Of a DNA stretch of 64,000 nucleotides, positions 33,096 to 43,870 are shown piece by piece. A program made the translations under genes and the position numbers. Below the pieces are notes generated by a model, which worked only from the letters and a program-made list of their open reading frames with translations, had not been told where the DNA came from and did no database searches. This DNA is from Aphidius gifuensis (Eukaryota > Arthropoda > Insecta > Hymenoptera > Braconidae), in the NCBI RefSeq assembly GCF_014905175.1, contig NC_057789.1, positions 18,650,496 through 18,714,495 on the forward strand, given 5' to 3'. Positions within the stretch are counted from its first letter, which is position 1. The number at the start of each line of letters is the position of its first letter.

Positions 33096-34356
33096 ATCTA
33101 AACAAAAAAAGAAACACAGTTTTTTTTACAAAAAGGAGCGTCAAGTATTCGAAATTCCCACTAATTATGTGATTATAGTAATTTCATTTTATATTGATAT
33201 TTATTAATTTTTTAGATACAAAAAGATATAATACCAAAATAAGTCAAGAAGGAAATATTTAACGCATATAATTAAGTCTTAATCTTTGACAAAATTGTAT
33301 ACTTGACCCCGCCCGGTTCTTCCCAAATAAAATTTGAAGCCTACACACGTCTCGACAACAGAGTTAATGGTATTTTCCAATTATCCATTATTATATATAT
33401 ATACCCTTCACATTTTATCTAGGCTTAGGACTGGCAGCGTACAATCTTGTTACCTTGCCGGCATGTTCAAAAAAATATATATATACATATATATATATAT
33501 ACCTCTCTACATATATATATATATATACTTATTTCGTCAATCAACAATTCAATAATGAATGCGTATGACACAATATGACACGAGCGCCGAATATATATTT
33601 TACAGTGTAAAAGGTGGTGTCCACTATGCAATTTCCCCCGATATCACCAAAAAATCTAAATGAATTCAGTTACAATGCTAATAAGCTAAGGGTTTAAACT
33701 CACGATAAGCCTAGTTTCGCTTGTAAAGCGCACTGAGCACGCGCAACAAGTTGGGTTGTGTCGAACTTGTAAACATGGCCGTCCTAATTCCCATGAAACT
33801 AGTAATATGTCCGCAGCCATCGTGGTTTTTCTAGTAATTTTACGTGTTGCGCATGCTTAGATCACTCAGAATTACGTCAGCCATGTTTATAAGCAAAAGT
33901 TAGCTTGTCGTGCGTTTGAGCTCTAAGACATTAATTTAATATAATTCAAATACTTTTCATAGATTTTCAAAAAAATCACACTTGTCACGCTCTATTCTTG
34001 TCTTTTTTATATGAAACTACTATAATAAAGTTGCAAGGTTGTGACTGCGCATACATTTATGTTGAAAGTGAACGACTACTAAATTTCAGTAGATCTGCAT
34101 TAGTGTGAAAGTCTTTAAATTTTATTTGGGAAGAACCGAGCGGGGTCAAGTATAAAATTTTGTCAAAGATTAAGACTTAATTATATGCGTTAAATATTTC
34201 CTTCTTGACTTATTTTGGTATTATATCTTTTTGTATCTAAAAAATTAATAAATATCAATATAAAATAAAATTACTATAATCACATAATTAGTGGGGATTT
34301 CGAATACTTGACACTCCTTTTTGTAAAAAAAACTGTGTTTCTTTTTTTGTTTAGAT
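33096..34356. mobile_element. Foldback element 3: ~243-bp inverted arms
   Basis: The left arm 33096-33338 (ATCTAAACAAAAAAAGAAAC ... CGGTTCTTCCCAAATAAAAT) is mirrored at 34113-34356. Identity is high, including the GCGGGGTCAAGTATA core. The 770-bp centre holds AT dinucleotide runs (33470-33530) and a second, weaker inverted pair (about 33688-33720 and 33880-33912, CTCACGATAAGC... / ...GCTTGTCGTG) related to foldback element 4, so one element is nested in another. Confidence 0.85.
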
Positions 34357-35410
34357 ATCACATCTTTTTGTAAAGTCCTTCACTCATTCGATAGAAAAAA
34401 CTATAATATTAAGAAGTATATAAAATTACTTGGTACCATCCGTATTAATTTTTGTTCGTTCTAAAAAAAAAAATATGTAAGCATTTTTTGCATTACTTCA
34501 CCAGTTTTTGCTAGCAACGAACAAATTATCAATTTTTATCCAGCTAGTATTTTTGCGGAAATAACTGACAAAATAACTAACTTTATACGTAGAACCCAAT
34601 CAGCGCCAAATTGGCAAGTTTAAGAAGCTCGAGGTACAGGACATATTTTGTCCCATTTCCAATGTACGGAGTTGACTCTTCTTCTTTCTAGTCTTCTTGG
34701 TAGAACCACAAATGTGAATTTTAAAAGTGGGTATTCCTTTGATTAAGCAATTATCATTTTTACTTGACCATTTAAATTTATTGATGTAGAGTAGACTTAA
34801 AACAATGATATCATTAATTTTGAGGACTTCAATCTTTCTTAGAATTTTCGTTGATCTAAAACAATCGACACATGTACCAACCCTTTCGTGCCACAATGAT
34901 AGTGATTGATCGATAAGTTTCTTGTAAAGTGGATGTGTTATTTTTATTTGGTATTAAAAAATTTATCATAAATTCGTTTGACAAGGAAACATTTGCATAT
35001 GAACACGATTCACATTTTTCTAAAAACTTTTGTTAGTAGCTACAATTGTAGATTGCTAATGAAAAATGAATAACACCAGAGAGCTGTGAAGTTGTAGAGA
35101 CCGAGCGGAGACTCGATTCGTCAGTGAGCGAGAAAACTTACCGATGAGGGCACTCATTCATGAAGCATAAAGCATTGCAGCAAAAACTTGCGTGTGAACA
35201 CACAGCTCTAAAATTGAATACACTTGACAACAATGGAAAAATATATAAAATATCGATAATTGATAAAACAATAATAAAAAAATATTAATAAGCCAAAAAT
35301 AACAAAATATAAAATACACTTTATTTAACATGGAAATATTTCAAAAACAGTTTTTTTTCGAAAATTAAGGGTTTTCTACAATCAAATAACCAATACTTGA
35401 CATCAATTTT

Positions 35411-35690
35411 AGGGTGCGAACTCATGACAAGCTAAAATTTCCGCTTGTAAACATGGCGGCTATAAAAATCACCAAAAAGTAACTAAATTTACTAAATTTA
35501 TCGAGAATCCGTGATTTTAGAACAAGCTTGGTGGTGTCAAGCTTGCTCTGCAGTCACGGAGAGACACCACGGATTTGCAGTCAATTCAGTTAATTCAGTG
35601 ATAATTTAGTGAATTTAATTACTTTTTGGTTATTTTTATAGCCGCCATGTTTATAAGCGGAAATTTTAGCTTGTCGTGAGTTCACACCCT
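35411..35690. mobile_element. Foldback element 4 (MITE-like), ~90-bp inverted arms
   Basis: AGGGTGCGAACTCATGACAA followed by GCTAAAATTTCCGCTTGTAA and CATGGCGGCTATAAAAAT is inverted at the right end (ATTTTTATAGCCGCCATG ... CACACCCT). The centre contains a second small inverted pair around 35515-35575 (GGTGGTGTCAAGC / CACCACGG). Its ends resemble the inner pair of element 3. Confidence 0.85.
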
Positions 35691-36007
35691 TACTTTGATT
35701 TTTATTGTCAGGATCTTAACATCCATCATAAATGGACATACAGTGGTTTTGAATTTTTCAAAGTTGCAGTTGCAGATGTATTGTCTTTTGGTGTTGGAAT
35801 TACCAAAACTCTGCTTTTCGTATCTTTTATTATAAAGGTGCAGCCTTTTTAGTTTTAACTCTACCCTTCCAATCCATGAAATCTGTATAAATAATATATT
35901 TTACAATGAATAAATATAATTTATATTAGAAAATATCACACTAATTATTATTAATGAAATGAATAAATGAACAAATAACATTGTAATCACTATCATCATT
36001 AAGAAAA

Positions 36008-36333
36008 GCGAATTCTTCCATCTTCACTGGATAATGATGCTTGTTTCAAATGTGTTTTCTCAGTTTTAAATAAGTATACTCATATATATTCACAGATTCA
36101 TCACAACCTACGAATGGACAATTTATAGTTTGATACTTTGAGACTTGATGACAATGTGAATAGTGATAATACAAGTTTGTTTTATTTGCATATTCTTTAT
36201 CACAGTATCCACAAGTTTCGTTTTCAGTTATTGTCTTAACTAGCTCAATTTTATGAGTTCAACTTGTATAAGCATGAAGACTTCTTTTTCCACTAAAAAT
36301 TTTATTGCACTGGTTACATTCAATTTCATCCTT
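36008..36333 (-). pseudogene. C2H2 zinc-finger protein fragment
   Basis: One minus-strand frame encodes ECNQCNKIFSGKRSLHAY, then a TGA, THK; then CGYCDKEYANKTNLYYHYSH followed by CH; and CPFVGCDESVN...LRKHI, a TGA, NKHH. This is three C2H2 fingers in a row. Two in-frame TGA codons interrupt it, replacing residues before the first and third His pairs. C2H2 proteins bind DNA or RNA; many insect genomes contain large families. No other exon was recognised nearby. Confidence 0.72.
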
Positions 36334-36517
36334 TTTTTCTATTGTTTTTCATTTGTAAATGTAAATGAATTGTCACCAAAATATCACACAATTGCACACA
36401 ATACAAATTTATAAAATTTACTTAATTACTATATGCATCAATCTATATTGATATTATTTATTTATTGTATTATTATAATATTAATTACCTTGACAATTAA
36501 TATCCAAATTCAAATTC

Positions 36518-37310
36518 CCACACCATCTACTACTACCTTGCACAATTTCATTTTTATAATGTTGTCAAATTGCTCTGGACTTGGAAACCATATTGCTTTT
36601 ATCTGATTTGGTTTTATAATGTTTGTCAGAGTGCAGTAAGGTTTTAAATAATCTTCAAGAAAAACGCAATTTCTAAAAATGATTTTAAAGTTTAAAAAAA
36701 AGGTATACATCTCAAAAATCTGTTTCCATTTTTATTAAAAAGACTCAATTAATTTATAAGATGATCAGAAGACAGAATATTTTTCACATCAATCAAATAA
36801 TATATTCCAAAAGGCACGAGAAACAAAGGCACGATAAAGACAAAAGGATCTATAAACAAAAGGTTACGTTTATCAGCAAGCATGTGTATGTTGTATATTA
36901 GTACATTAGCACACCTGATGAGCAGGATTCGCGCCCATATCCCAACTGCATATGGCGGAGGCACCATCGCTGCGATATTGAATACTGTACTGTACTGATA
37001 TAAATAAAGGTTCTCTCACACCATTCTACTATTATTGCTCAATTTTATTTTATAAGGTTGTCGAATTGCTCTGGACTTAGAAGCCATAATGCTTTGATTT
37101 AATTTTGGTTTTTAATGTTTGTCAGAGTGCCCTGAGTTTTTAAGATAATATCAAGAAAAACGCAATTTCTGAAATTGATTTTGAAGTTTAAAAAAAAAGT
37201 ATACTTCTAAAAAATCTGTTTTTTTTTTTTATAAAAAAGTGTGATATTGATTAAATAAAATGATCAGAAGACATAATATATTTATCTGATCAATCATATT
37301 TTAAAATAAT
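36518..37310. repeat. Direct duplication with ~500-bp offset
   Basis: 36518-36800 and 37017-37310 share 'TTGTC.AATTGCTCTGGACTT', 'TTAATGTTTGTCAGAGTG', 'CAAGAAAAACGCAATTTCT' and 'ATGATCAGAAGACA' in the same orientation. The material between (36800-37016) is less AT-rich and has TATAAATAAAGG near 36999. No gene was recognised in 36340-38265. Confidence 0.7.
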
Positions 37311-38265
37311 TTCCCGAGAAATTGGAGGGTTAGGGTTAGCTTTGTGTCTATAATATATCGGCACGGTAGTTAAATCTCGTTTCTCCCACTTTTTTTTTTT
37401 TTCTCATACTTGACGCGAGGCACTACCGTGCCTCTTGATAAAAAAAAATGTTGTCTGAGTTATGATAATATCCTCTGAAAGTGTCGATATAATAGATTTG
37501 TATTTGTTTTATTAATATTTTTTTATTTATATATATATTAATACGTCTTCACTCTTATACTCCGTGTAACATACATTACAGCATCTCGATAGTTCAGTTT
37601 CCAAACTATATTCTACAAACACTATCTCGCATTTAGTATGTTCAACGAACTTGAATAATTCAAAATCAATAAATATCCACAGATGAAATATCATATGTAG
37701 TTGAATCCTGATAACATCGATATTGAAACTTTGAATATCACTGTGTTTTTTCATACGCAATACATGATACTTATTAAAAAAGGCACTTTTGAGTGTAAAT
37801 CAAAAATTATTTTCCAAACTAAAAAGTACCTTTTTTATTACACTATAATAAACATATTAATTATGAATATAAATCTTTATCAAGTATACCATTTTTTTTT
37901 ACTTTGATTAAAAAAGTATAAATAAATTATATTGTAAAATTATCGTACAATTACAATAATAATTTTCTCTTCCAAACTAACACGGCAATGTCTATTTCTC
38001 TTTTTTTTCGAGTGACGAGTGGAGTATAAAAAGGTCAGCAAGAAACGCATTACGTTACGTTGACGCTGACGATATTACAATGTTACCTTATAAAATGTAA
38101 ATGAGTCGTATTTAACGTGCTACACTTCTTTTTTCATGAAGAAGTTTTTAACACGGTGTGCCTCACGTCTTGCTTTCTGTATTTCCAACCGTCAACGCCT
38201 TACAACTCATTTTGCAACAGTCATGGATGTCGACTTTTGTAATGCGTTAACCCGATTTCTATTAT

Positions 38266-38406
38266 AGCCCAGGGAAACTATGGAAAACCTGGGCAGTACA
38301 GCCGGCTCGCACCTACCACTCGATACATGGCGTCGGTGGTCGGGTTCGAACCCGTGACCTCCCTGTCACAAAGCTCGAACCTTAACCACAGTGCCATATC
38401 GTTGGC
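38266..38406 (-). repeat. tRNA-derived SINE-like sequence
   Basis: The minus strand starts with a tRNA-like head: TGGCACTGTGGTTAAGG as a box A and GGTTCGAACCC as a perfect box B, 40 bp apart. It continues into a non-tRNA body (GAGCCGGCTGTACTGCCCAG, TTCCATAGTTTCCCTGGGC). Boxes A and B form a pol III promoter. The T-arm stem CGGGTTCGAACCCG is intact. A functional tRNA is unlikely because the acceptor ends do not pair well. Confidence 0.7.
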
Positions 38407-39835
38407 TTTCAATGTTACCTTATAATATTAATAAAAAAAAATTTAATCCTAAAAAAAATTGATGATAATAATACGGGGATGATAGACCAACGAAACGAGT
38501 TATCAAACCTGATTTTACATTTGATGATATGGGATGGGATAATAATGTTACATTGCGTGAAAAAAAGAAAAAATAATAATTGTTTAAATGAAAAAAAGAA
38601 TAGAGTAAATATTGTTGAAGATAAAATGCTTTTAAAAAATATTGACATAAAAACTTTTGACGCACAGCCATCTACTTCTAGAGATGTAGTAGATTTTGGG
38701 GGGGGGGTTCAAATTCAACATCCAAATAAACTTTCAGATAAAATGCAAAAGTCAATGTCTTCAGGGGAATCTTTTGATGATTTATTATTGAAAAAAATAA
38801 TAAAAGGGAGAAAATGTTATGGGGATTTAAATAAAAGTAATAATAAAATTAATAAAAATATAAATGAAAATGAGTCTGAGTGATGAGAGTGATTATGACA
38901 ATATTGGTGATATAAATGTTGATCAAATAAATGATGAAAATGTTTGTTATGATGGGGAAGATGAAGAAGATATAATTAATGAAAATATACGCAACAATAG
39001 AAATGAAGAAAGCGATGAGGTGGAAGAAATTGATCGCGAGAATAAAAATAATGATAGCGGAAACCAATTGTTAAGTAATAGCGAGTCGGAGGCAGTTGAA
39101 GATAATAATAATATATTACAAAAATTAAAAAGTATTCCAAATATTGTTCAAATAAATAAAAATATTGTAGAATCAAGGGAGAGATTAATTAAAAGACCGG
39201 GAACCATGGTTCTTTTTACAACAACGTTAGGAGAGGCTGTGGATTTTCATTAGCTATTCCGTTGACAAAAACTGACGCTCCGCATGTAGCCAACGCATTT
39301 GTAAAAAAAATTTATTTGTATATTTGGTCCTCCAACAACTATTTTAACAGATCGAGGAACTAACTTTATGTCTTCTTTATTTAGAGGAGTAGTAAAATTG
39401 TTTAAAATTAAATTTTATAGAACAACTGCCTACAGACCTCAAAGTAACGGTTTAATAAAAAGGTCACATCACGTATTGAAAGAATATTTGAGAATTAATT
39501 ATGAAGGGAATAATGATTGGGATAGTACATGTGAAATAGCTTCATTTGCATATAATAATACTAAACATGAGGGGACATGCTATACGCCATATCAATTAGT
39601 GTATGGTAGACTAGCAAAAATACCTTCTAGTTTTCCTCCAAATAATGAAAATAATGACTTATGAGAAATATTTGACCAAATTACATACAGATTTGTACGT
39701 AGCGTACAAGAAGAAGCTAACAGGTATTTTAAATTAGCCAAAGCTAAATCAAAAAAATATTATGATAGATATAATAATCCAAAAGTCTTTGAAAGTAGTG
39801 TACATACGAGAGTTCTGGACCAGCTCCCTGCTGTG
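38407..39835 (+). pseudogene. Gypsy-2 family pol fragment: acidic linker and integrase
   Basis: The plus strand encodes the RVIKPDFTFDDMGWD start, a highly acidic Asn/Asp/Glu-rich linker (38864-39130), an ESRERLIKRPGTMVLFTTTL block near 39170-39235, then integrase: FGPPTTILTDRGTNFMSSLF, TTAYRPQSNGLIKRSHHVLK and ASFAYNNTKHEGTCYTPYQL. It continues to about 39790 (KSKKYYDRYNNP). The same blocks in the same order occur on the minus strand at 55009-52918, so both belong to one Gypsy family. Part of the integrase N-terminus is deleted near 39255. Stops and frameshifts are present. Confidence 0.85.
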
Positions 39836-40012
39836 TCCCCCTGACACCCGTGACCCCCTACTGTCATTCGCGGGTGATTTCGCGGAATCCGCAAGGGCTC
39901 ACCTCAGGGATCCGCGAATTAATTAATTAATTAGAGCACTGTCACCATGGGGGGTCCCGATTTAATTTTGTAAGATTACATAATGGATCATTATTATTAT
40001 TTATTTATTCGT

Positions 40013-40049
<37 letters not shown>

Positions 40050-40260
40050 AATTATTATTTTTCTACTGACGTCATAATGTTTTTATAATTATTATTATTT
40101 TTTTCATAAAAGGCCATCTTGAATTTTTTAATTTTTTAATTTTTAAATAGCGGCGGAATATGACGGTAAAATAGCCTCCATTTTTTGAATTTTTAAAATT
40201 TTAAATGTCCGCGGAATATGTCGGTAAAATAGTTCTTATTATAGAGAAAAAAAAATATTT
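39836..40260. other. Non-coding with TTTA microsatellite
   Basis: A GC-rich piece (39836-39965, containing TGATTTCGCGGAATCCGCAA) abuts the Gypsy fragment, followed by about 12 TTTA units at 39998-40048 and a repeated phrase 'GGCGGAATATG.CGGTAAAATAG' (about 40152-40172 and 40208-40228). No gene was seen. Confidence 0.6.
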
Positions 40261-40261
40261 T

Positions 40262-40322
40262 CCCCAACCGGGATTTGAACTTGGACCTTTGGCATGAAAG
40301 TTTGACACGCTATCCTCTAAAA
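40262..40322 (-). pseudogene. tRNA-like sequence
   Basis: On the minus strand GGATAGCGTGTCAAACTTTCATGCC is followed by AAAGGTCCAAGTTCAAATCCCGG, i.e. an anticodon-arm-like segment and a T-arm with TTCAAATC. The 5' acceptor half is not recognisable. The TTTCAT sequence would place CAT in the loop. It may be a tRNA fragment or SINE head. Confidence 0.4.
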
Positions 40323-40397
40323 CAAACAAGAGATTATACTATATCCTATCGGTAAAAGAATATTCCTTCATATATTATACAAAGAAGAACTAAATTG

Positions 40398-40494
40398 CCT
40401 TCGATAGCTCAGTTGGTAGAAACAATGGACTGTAATTAGTTTGGTTAAATTTGAGAGATATCCAGAGGTCACTGGTTCGAATCCGGCTCTAAGG
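40398..40494 (+). tRNA. tRNA-Tyr (GTA)-like gene with intron, probably a pseudogene
   Basis: CCTTCGATAGCTCAGTTGG carries a good box A (TAGCTCAGTTGG), ATGGACTGTAA gives a GTA anticodon, and ATCCAGAGGTCACTGG followed by TTCGAATCCGGCTCTAAGG gives a perfect box B. About 20 extra bases follow the anticodon, as expected for an intron-containing tRNA-Tyr. One acceptor pair (C-T) is mismatched and the end of the D-arm/anticodon stem is altered (GAAACAATGG). So this is likely a decayed nuclear tRNA-Tyr gene. Confidence 0.65.
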
Positions 40495-40572
40495 ATTATT
40501 TTTTTTTTTTTCTATTTTATATACATATATATAAAAAAAACAATGTTGATGAAATTGAAAGAAAAAAAAAAT

Positions 40573-40640
40573 TTGTCTTGATGATGGTTCGAACTGAGGA
40601 CCAATCATTTTATAGGTTGGAACCTTAGCTCTTGCATCAT
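40573..40640 (-). repeat. tRNA-like hairpin sequence
   Basis: CTTGATGATG and CATCATCAAG close a ~70-bp segment on the minus strand that contains CTAAGGTTCCAACC and GGTCCTCAGTTCGAACCAT, the latter similar to a variable arm plus T-arm. It could be a third tRNA-derived piece in this cluster. Weak. Confidence 0.35.
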
Positions 40641-40789
40641 CAAGACAAATTACAAAAAGTATCGTAAGTAATTTCATTATTTCATCATCTATTTGATGTT
40701 TGTAAAATAAGTTGTGGAGGGGGTAAAAATAGTAGGGGTAAATAGGAAGTGGAAGGGATAGAAAAAAGAGGGGAGTGGTTATTCAGAGG

Positions 40790-40884
40790 TATAAAAGAAA
40801 TATCATCAGTTCAGAACTGGTCACTATTCAGTTGAGTTGAGTTGAGTTGAGTTGAGTTGAGTTGAGTTGAGTTGAGTTGAGTTG
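40790..40884 (+). promoter_or_regulatory. Core promoter candidate and TTGAG repeat upstream of Polinton B
   Basis: TATAAAAG at 40790 is followed by arthropod initiator-like TCAGT (40806 and 40828) and then about 11 copies of TTGAG to 40884. The first Polinton B ORF starts at 40907 with a good context (AAAACAAAATGT). The TATA-to-start spacing is not ideal for either initiator, so the exact start is uncertain. Confidence 0.5.
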
Positions 40885-40906
40885 AATAGATATATATTAA
40901 AACAAA

Positions 40907-41362
40907 ATGTCAGCATTCATTGATTTCCAAGGATTTCAAGAACCTCAAGGTTTATTTGTTGTAAAAGAGTTGGTTATTCAACCTATAAATTCAAGATCTT
41001 CACCAACTATAAAAATATTCAAACCACCTTGTAAAAAATCACATCTAAGAGAAGAATATAAAAATACTGTGAATAATTGTGAAAAAAATTATCATGGGAT
41101 ATCTTGGGAAGCTGGTCATGATCAATATAATAACGTATCAACAATAATCATTGAAGAATTAGTTGGAAAGTTCAATTATTTATTTGTCAAAGGTGAAAAT
41201 AGAAAAAAATGGTTAACATTTATTTTACGTTTTAATCCGATGACAATTTTTAATTTGGAAGACTTGGGTTGTCCAGATATAAAAATATTAGAGATGGAAA
41301 ATCCAGCAATACGACATATGAATTCACATCCTTTATGCAGTTCTTACAAATGTGCATACTAA
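40907..41362 (+). CDS. Conserved uncharacterised protein of virus-like transposons, N-terminal part
   Basis: 151 codons, intact from ATG 40907. It begins FIDFQGFQEPQGLFVVKEL, an alternating beta-strand pattern with an acidic residue at the start (D-F-Q) as in RNase H/exonuclease-fold proteins, followed by IKIFKPPCKK, NYHGISWEAGHD and KFNYLFVKGENRKKWL. I recall similar ORFs in insect genomes near Polinton-like elements, without assigned function. An exonuclease-like role is only a guess from the strand pattern. The gene may continue after the stop: 41417-41725 lies just downstream. Confidence 0.6.
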   Translation: MSAFIDFQGFQEPQGLFVVKELVIQPINSRSSPTIKIFKPPCKKSHLREEYKNTVNNCEKNYHGISWEAGHDQYNNVSTIIIEELVGKFNYLFVKGENRKKWLTFILRFNPMTIFNLEDLGCPDIKILEMENPAIRHMNSHPLCSSYKCAY

Positions 41363-41416
41363 AATGCATAGATATACAAATATTGTTATATTAAAAAATT
41401 TTCAACAAGAGCCAAC

Positions 41417-41725
41417 ATGAAAAAATCCATTTTACATTTTTGTGCAGTTGAAAATATAACTGAATTGACACAAAAAGATATTGCTGCACGTCCAGTGATG
41501 GCTGTCATAAAATTTGCATCACATCAAATTGATGAAATTTGGGAAAAATTATCTGTACAACAACGTTCAAATCCAACAATTTCAAAATTAAAACGATGCA
41601 AAAAACATCCAATACAAAATGATTGTGAAGATGAAGTTGGAATATCTTATTATGTACTAGAAAAATATTGTTCAAAATGTAAAGAAGGAACTGACATTGG
41701 AGAATTGAATTTTATTAATGAATAA
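41417..41725 (+). CDS. Uncharacterised 102-aa ORF, possibly C-terminal part of the preceding gene
   Basis: This intact frame starts 54 nt after the stop of 40907-41362, on the same strand. It encodes a Lys-rich protein with two cysteine pairs near its ends (KRCKKHPIQNDC, then YCSKCKEG), a possible zinc-binding site. No family was recognised. It could be a separate small gene or the downstream part of a single reading frame broken by mutations in the ~55-nt gap. Confidence 0.5.
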   Translation: MKKSILHFCAVENITELTQKDIAARPVMAVIKFASHQIDEIWEKLSVQQRSNPTISKLKRCKKHPIQNDCEDEVGISYYVLEKYCSKCKEGTDIGELNFINE

Positions 41726-41922
41726 ATGATGCAATACCAAATTTTTAAAAGTTGTTAATTTTTTTAGAATTATTCTTCCTTCCTTTCTTCCTTCCTTTAA
41801 ATATAAGATATAAAAAAATGAAGATTTCGTTTGTATAACAAAATCATAGACAATTATCATTGTCTTTTTTTTCAATTATTTTGTTAATTAAAAAATAACT
41901 TTTCCATTTATACATATTAAAA

Positions 41923-42267
41923 ATGGGTTTTGCAAAAGCAAAAAAACTTCAAAAAGCTAACGAACGCAAATCATCGAAAGATTTGAAGAGGAAAGTAGTT
42001 TATAAAATTACTAAAGTAGCGAGATTTCTAACATCAAAGTATGGTCCAGCGCTAACAGTTGAACTCGACAATGAAAATTATGCATATCTACCAAAAAGAT
42101 TTGCTACACATTTCAATCAAGATGATCAAGAATTTAAGGAGCTAGGAAATGCTGTCAAGAAAGGAACACTAACCATGGTTCTCGATGGCGAAAATAATCA
42201 AGATGTAATATTAGATGATAGTACATATAATCTACGTGATTTTGATGATGGTAATGAGGAAATGTGA
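41923..42267 (+). CDS. Small basic/acidic ORF, possible ssDNA-binding-like protein of Polinton B
   Basis: 114 codons, intact: a Lys-rich N-terminus (KAKKLQKANERKSSKDLKRK), a central YKITKVARFLTSKYGPALTV ... LDNENYAYLPKRFA segment and an acidic C-terminus (DFDDGNEEM). The alternating strands of the centre could form a small OB-like barrel; similar small ORFs occur beside insect virus-like elements as far as I recall. Lengths and charge distribution (basic start, acidic tail) fit a nucleic-acid-binding protein, but this is inference. Confidence 0.55.
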   Translation: MGFAKAKKLQKANERKSSKDLKRKVVYKITKVARFLTSKYGPALTVELDNENYAYLPKRFATHFNQDDQEFKELGNAVKKGTLTMVLDGENNQDVILDDSTYNLRDFDDGNEEM

Positions 42268-42360
42268 ATGAAATAAATTAAATAAATATATAAATACACT
42301 AAAATCAAATTATTTTTATTTGTTTATTTATTTATTAAAAAATCATTAGTTACAATTAAT

Positions 42361-43580
42361 TTATGTTAACTTATGTACTATGTCACTTATTGGTCTATAT
42401 TCAATTATTTTATCATGTAAAATTGAGCAATATGCTGTCGTTCCTTGAGGAAAGTTTTCTTTCGATTCAAATTCTAAACGTACATCTGCAGCACCAGTCT
42501 TTAAAAACTCATTATGTTTACTACAATCAATAACAATTAATGGAGATTTTTGAATAAAATTATCTTTTGTTACTAAATCTATTTTTGAGCCATAGTAAGA
42601 CTCTGTGAAATTAGCATACATATCGTATAATAAAGCAAATTGATTTTTTTCAATATCAAGATTCAAATTCCCATATGGAAAAATATGAGAATTAAAATAA
42701 AGTTTAACATTTGTTATTTTACAATGATCAAAATGTGTTACATCTTTGTGCCAATCATTTTTTCTATTTGATTGAAAACCAAGAATAACATAACGTGGCT
42801 TTTCGAGTTGAGTTGCAGTTTTCACTGTCCATATATGATGAGTTGTTTGTGGCAGCAATGGATATTCATATCAATCCCAAGTTCTAAATCCAATAGAAAT
42901 GACAGGATCTTTTTGTATATATTTCATTATATCAATTTTATTTTTGTTTGATAACATTATATACGGTACAAGCCATTCAATTTTTGTAAGTTTTAAATCA
43001 AATTATGGCATATCAGGAGCTGTCTCATTATCTCGTACGATCGCATTCAAATTTGAACGTGATCGTATCATAATGAGTTCATGTTTCGCATTGACAATTA
43101 TTTTTTGATAATCTTCAGCAAAGCCAAAAATTATATTTAATGGAACGCATATATCAAAATATCCATCATCATTCATTAATTTCATACCATTTTGATTTAT
43201 CCACCCTGCATTTTCAAAATTCATTTTTGAACTTAATGACAAATAATTTTTCATTGTAGATGTTATACCAATATTCTTTGATTTATCAATTAAAACTCCA
43301 TTCAATTCATAACGCATTTCATCAAAAAAAAAACACATAGCATTATTTACTAATGTTAAAGATAAAATATTAGCAAGTGGATCTTCTGGATTTGCAGCAG
43401 CACGTTGTTGCGTTAATTTTCCATTCATACGTATATAGCTTTTTGATGAACAAACAAATCTTGATTCTGTATTGATATTCTTATTTTATCACTATTATCG
43501 AAACTAGTTGATCCAAACGACTGATGAGCATGTAGCTCATAGTTGGATATTTCATTGTTAAATTAAACTGGCGCGTTTAT
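42361..43580 (-). pseudogene. Polinton B major capsid protein (double jelly roll)
   Basis: From about 43580 the minus strand encodes the N-terminal YELHAHQSFGSTSFDNSD block, then 43428-43003 (141 codons) with FFFDEMRYELNGVLIDKSKN, LSLSSKMNFENAGW and FDICVPLNIIFGFAEDY, and 42858-42361 (165 codons) with VILGFQSNRKNDW, FDHCKITNVKLYFNSHIFPY and the C-terminal VRLEFESKENFP. The total of about 400 codons fits a Polinton MCP. The frame changes near 43435 and in the ~140 bp between 43003 and 42858, so it is broken. Copy A has a second, older remnant at 14382. Confidence 0.82.
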
Positions 43581-43870
43581 ATCGAAAATATTTTCATCAC
43601 TCATTTTGACGTGTAAAACAATTAAGACAAGTTATATTTATCCAATTAAAGTTCCAAAATTTTTTTTTACTTTTAGACCTAGACTCTGCAGGTAATTTAT
43701 ATTCTGAGGTGTCAACTTCTTGACTGCTCGATTCAGACTGACTGGAGGTGTCCATGATGTGCTGCTTTTATACGATGCCCCACGTTTCATAGCGCGTGAA
43801 TTGAAGCAAATACTCATTCCTATGATTTTACATGTAACGTAATGGTTATTGTTTCACCACAGAAATTTAC

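Noticed and set aside
33470..33530. AT dinucleotide run as an origin or promoter
   Set aside because: Plain AT microsatellite inside a foldback element; nothing else supports a function.
34600..34896. 98-codon minus-strand ORF with Cys and Lys-rich parts
   Set aside because: A faint resemblance to the C-terminal end of a LINE reverse transcriptase was considered, but no catalytic motif or further RT sequence surrounds it.
37325..37340. Telomere-like GGGTTAGGGTTAG
   Set aside because: Only about two units, inside AT-rich unique sequence; no array, and not evidence of an interstitial telomere.
38415..39176. Minus-strand ORFs opposite the Gypsy-2 fragment
   Set aside because: They are antisense of the Asn/Asp/Glu-rich linker, which matches the Gypsy-2 element at 53990-55009 on its coding strand.
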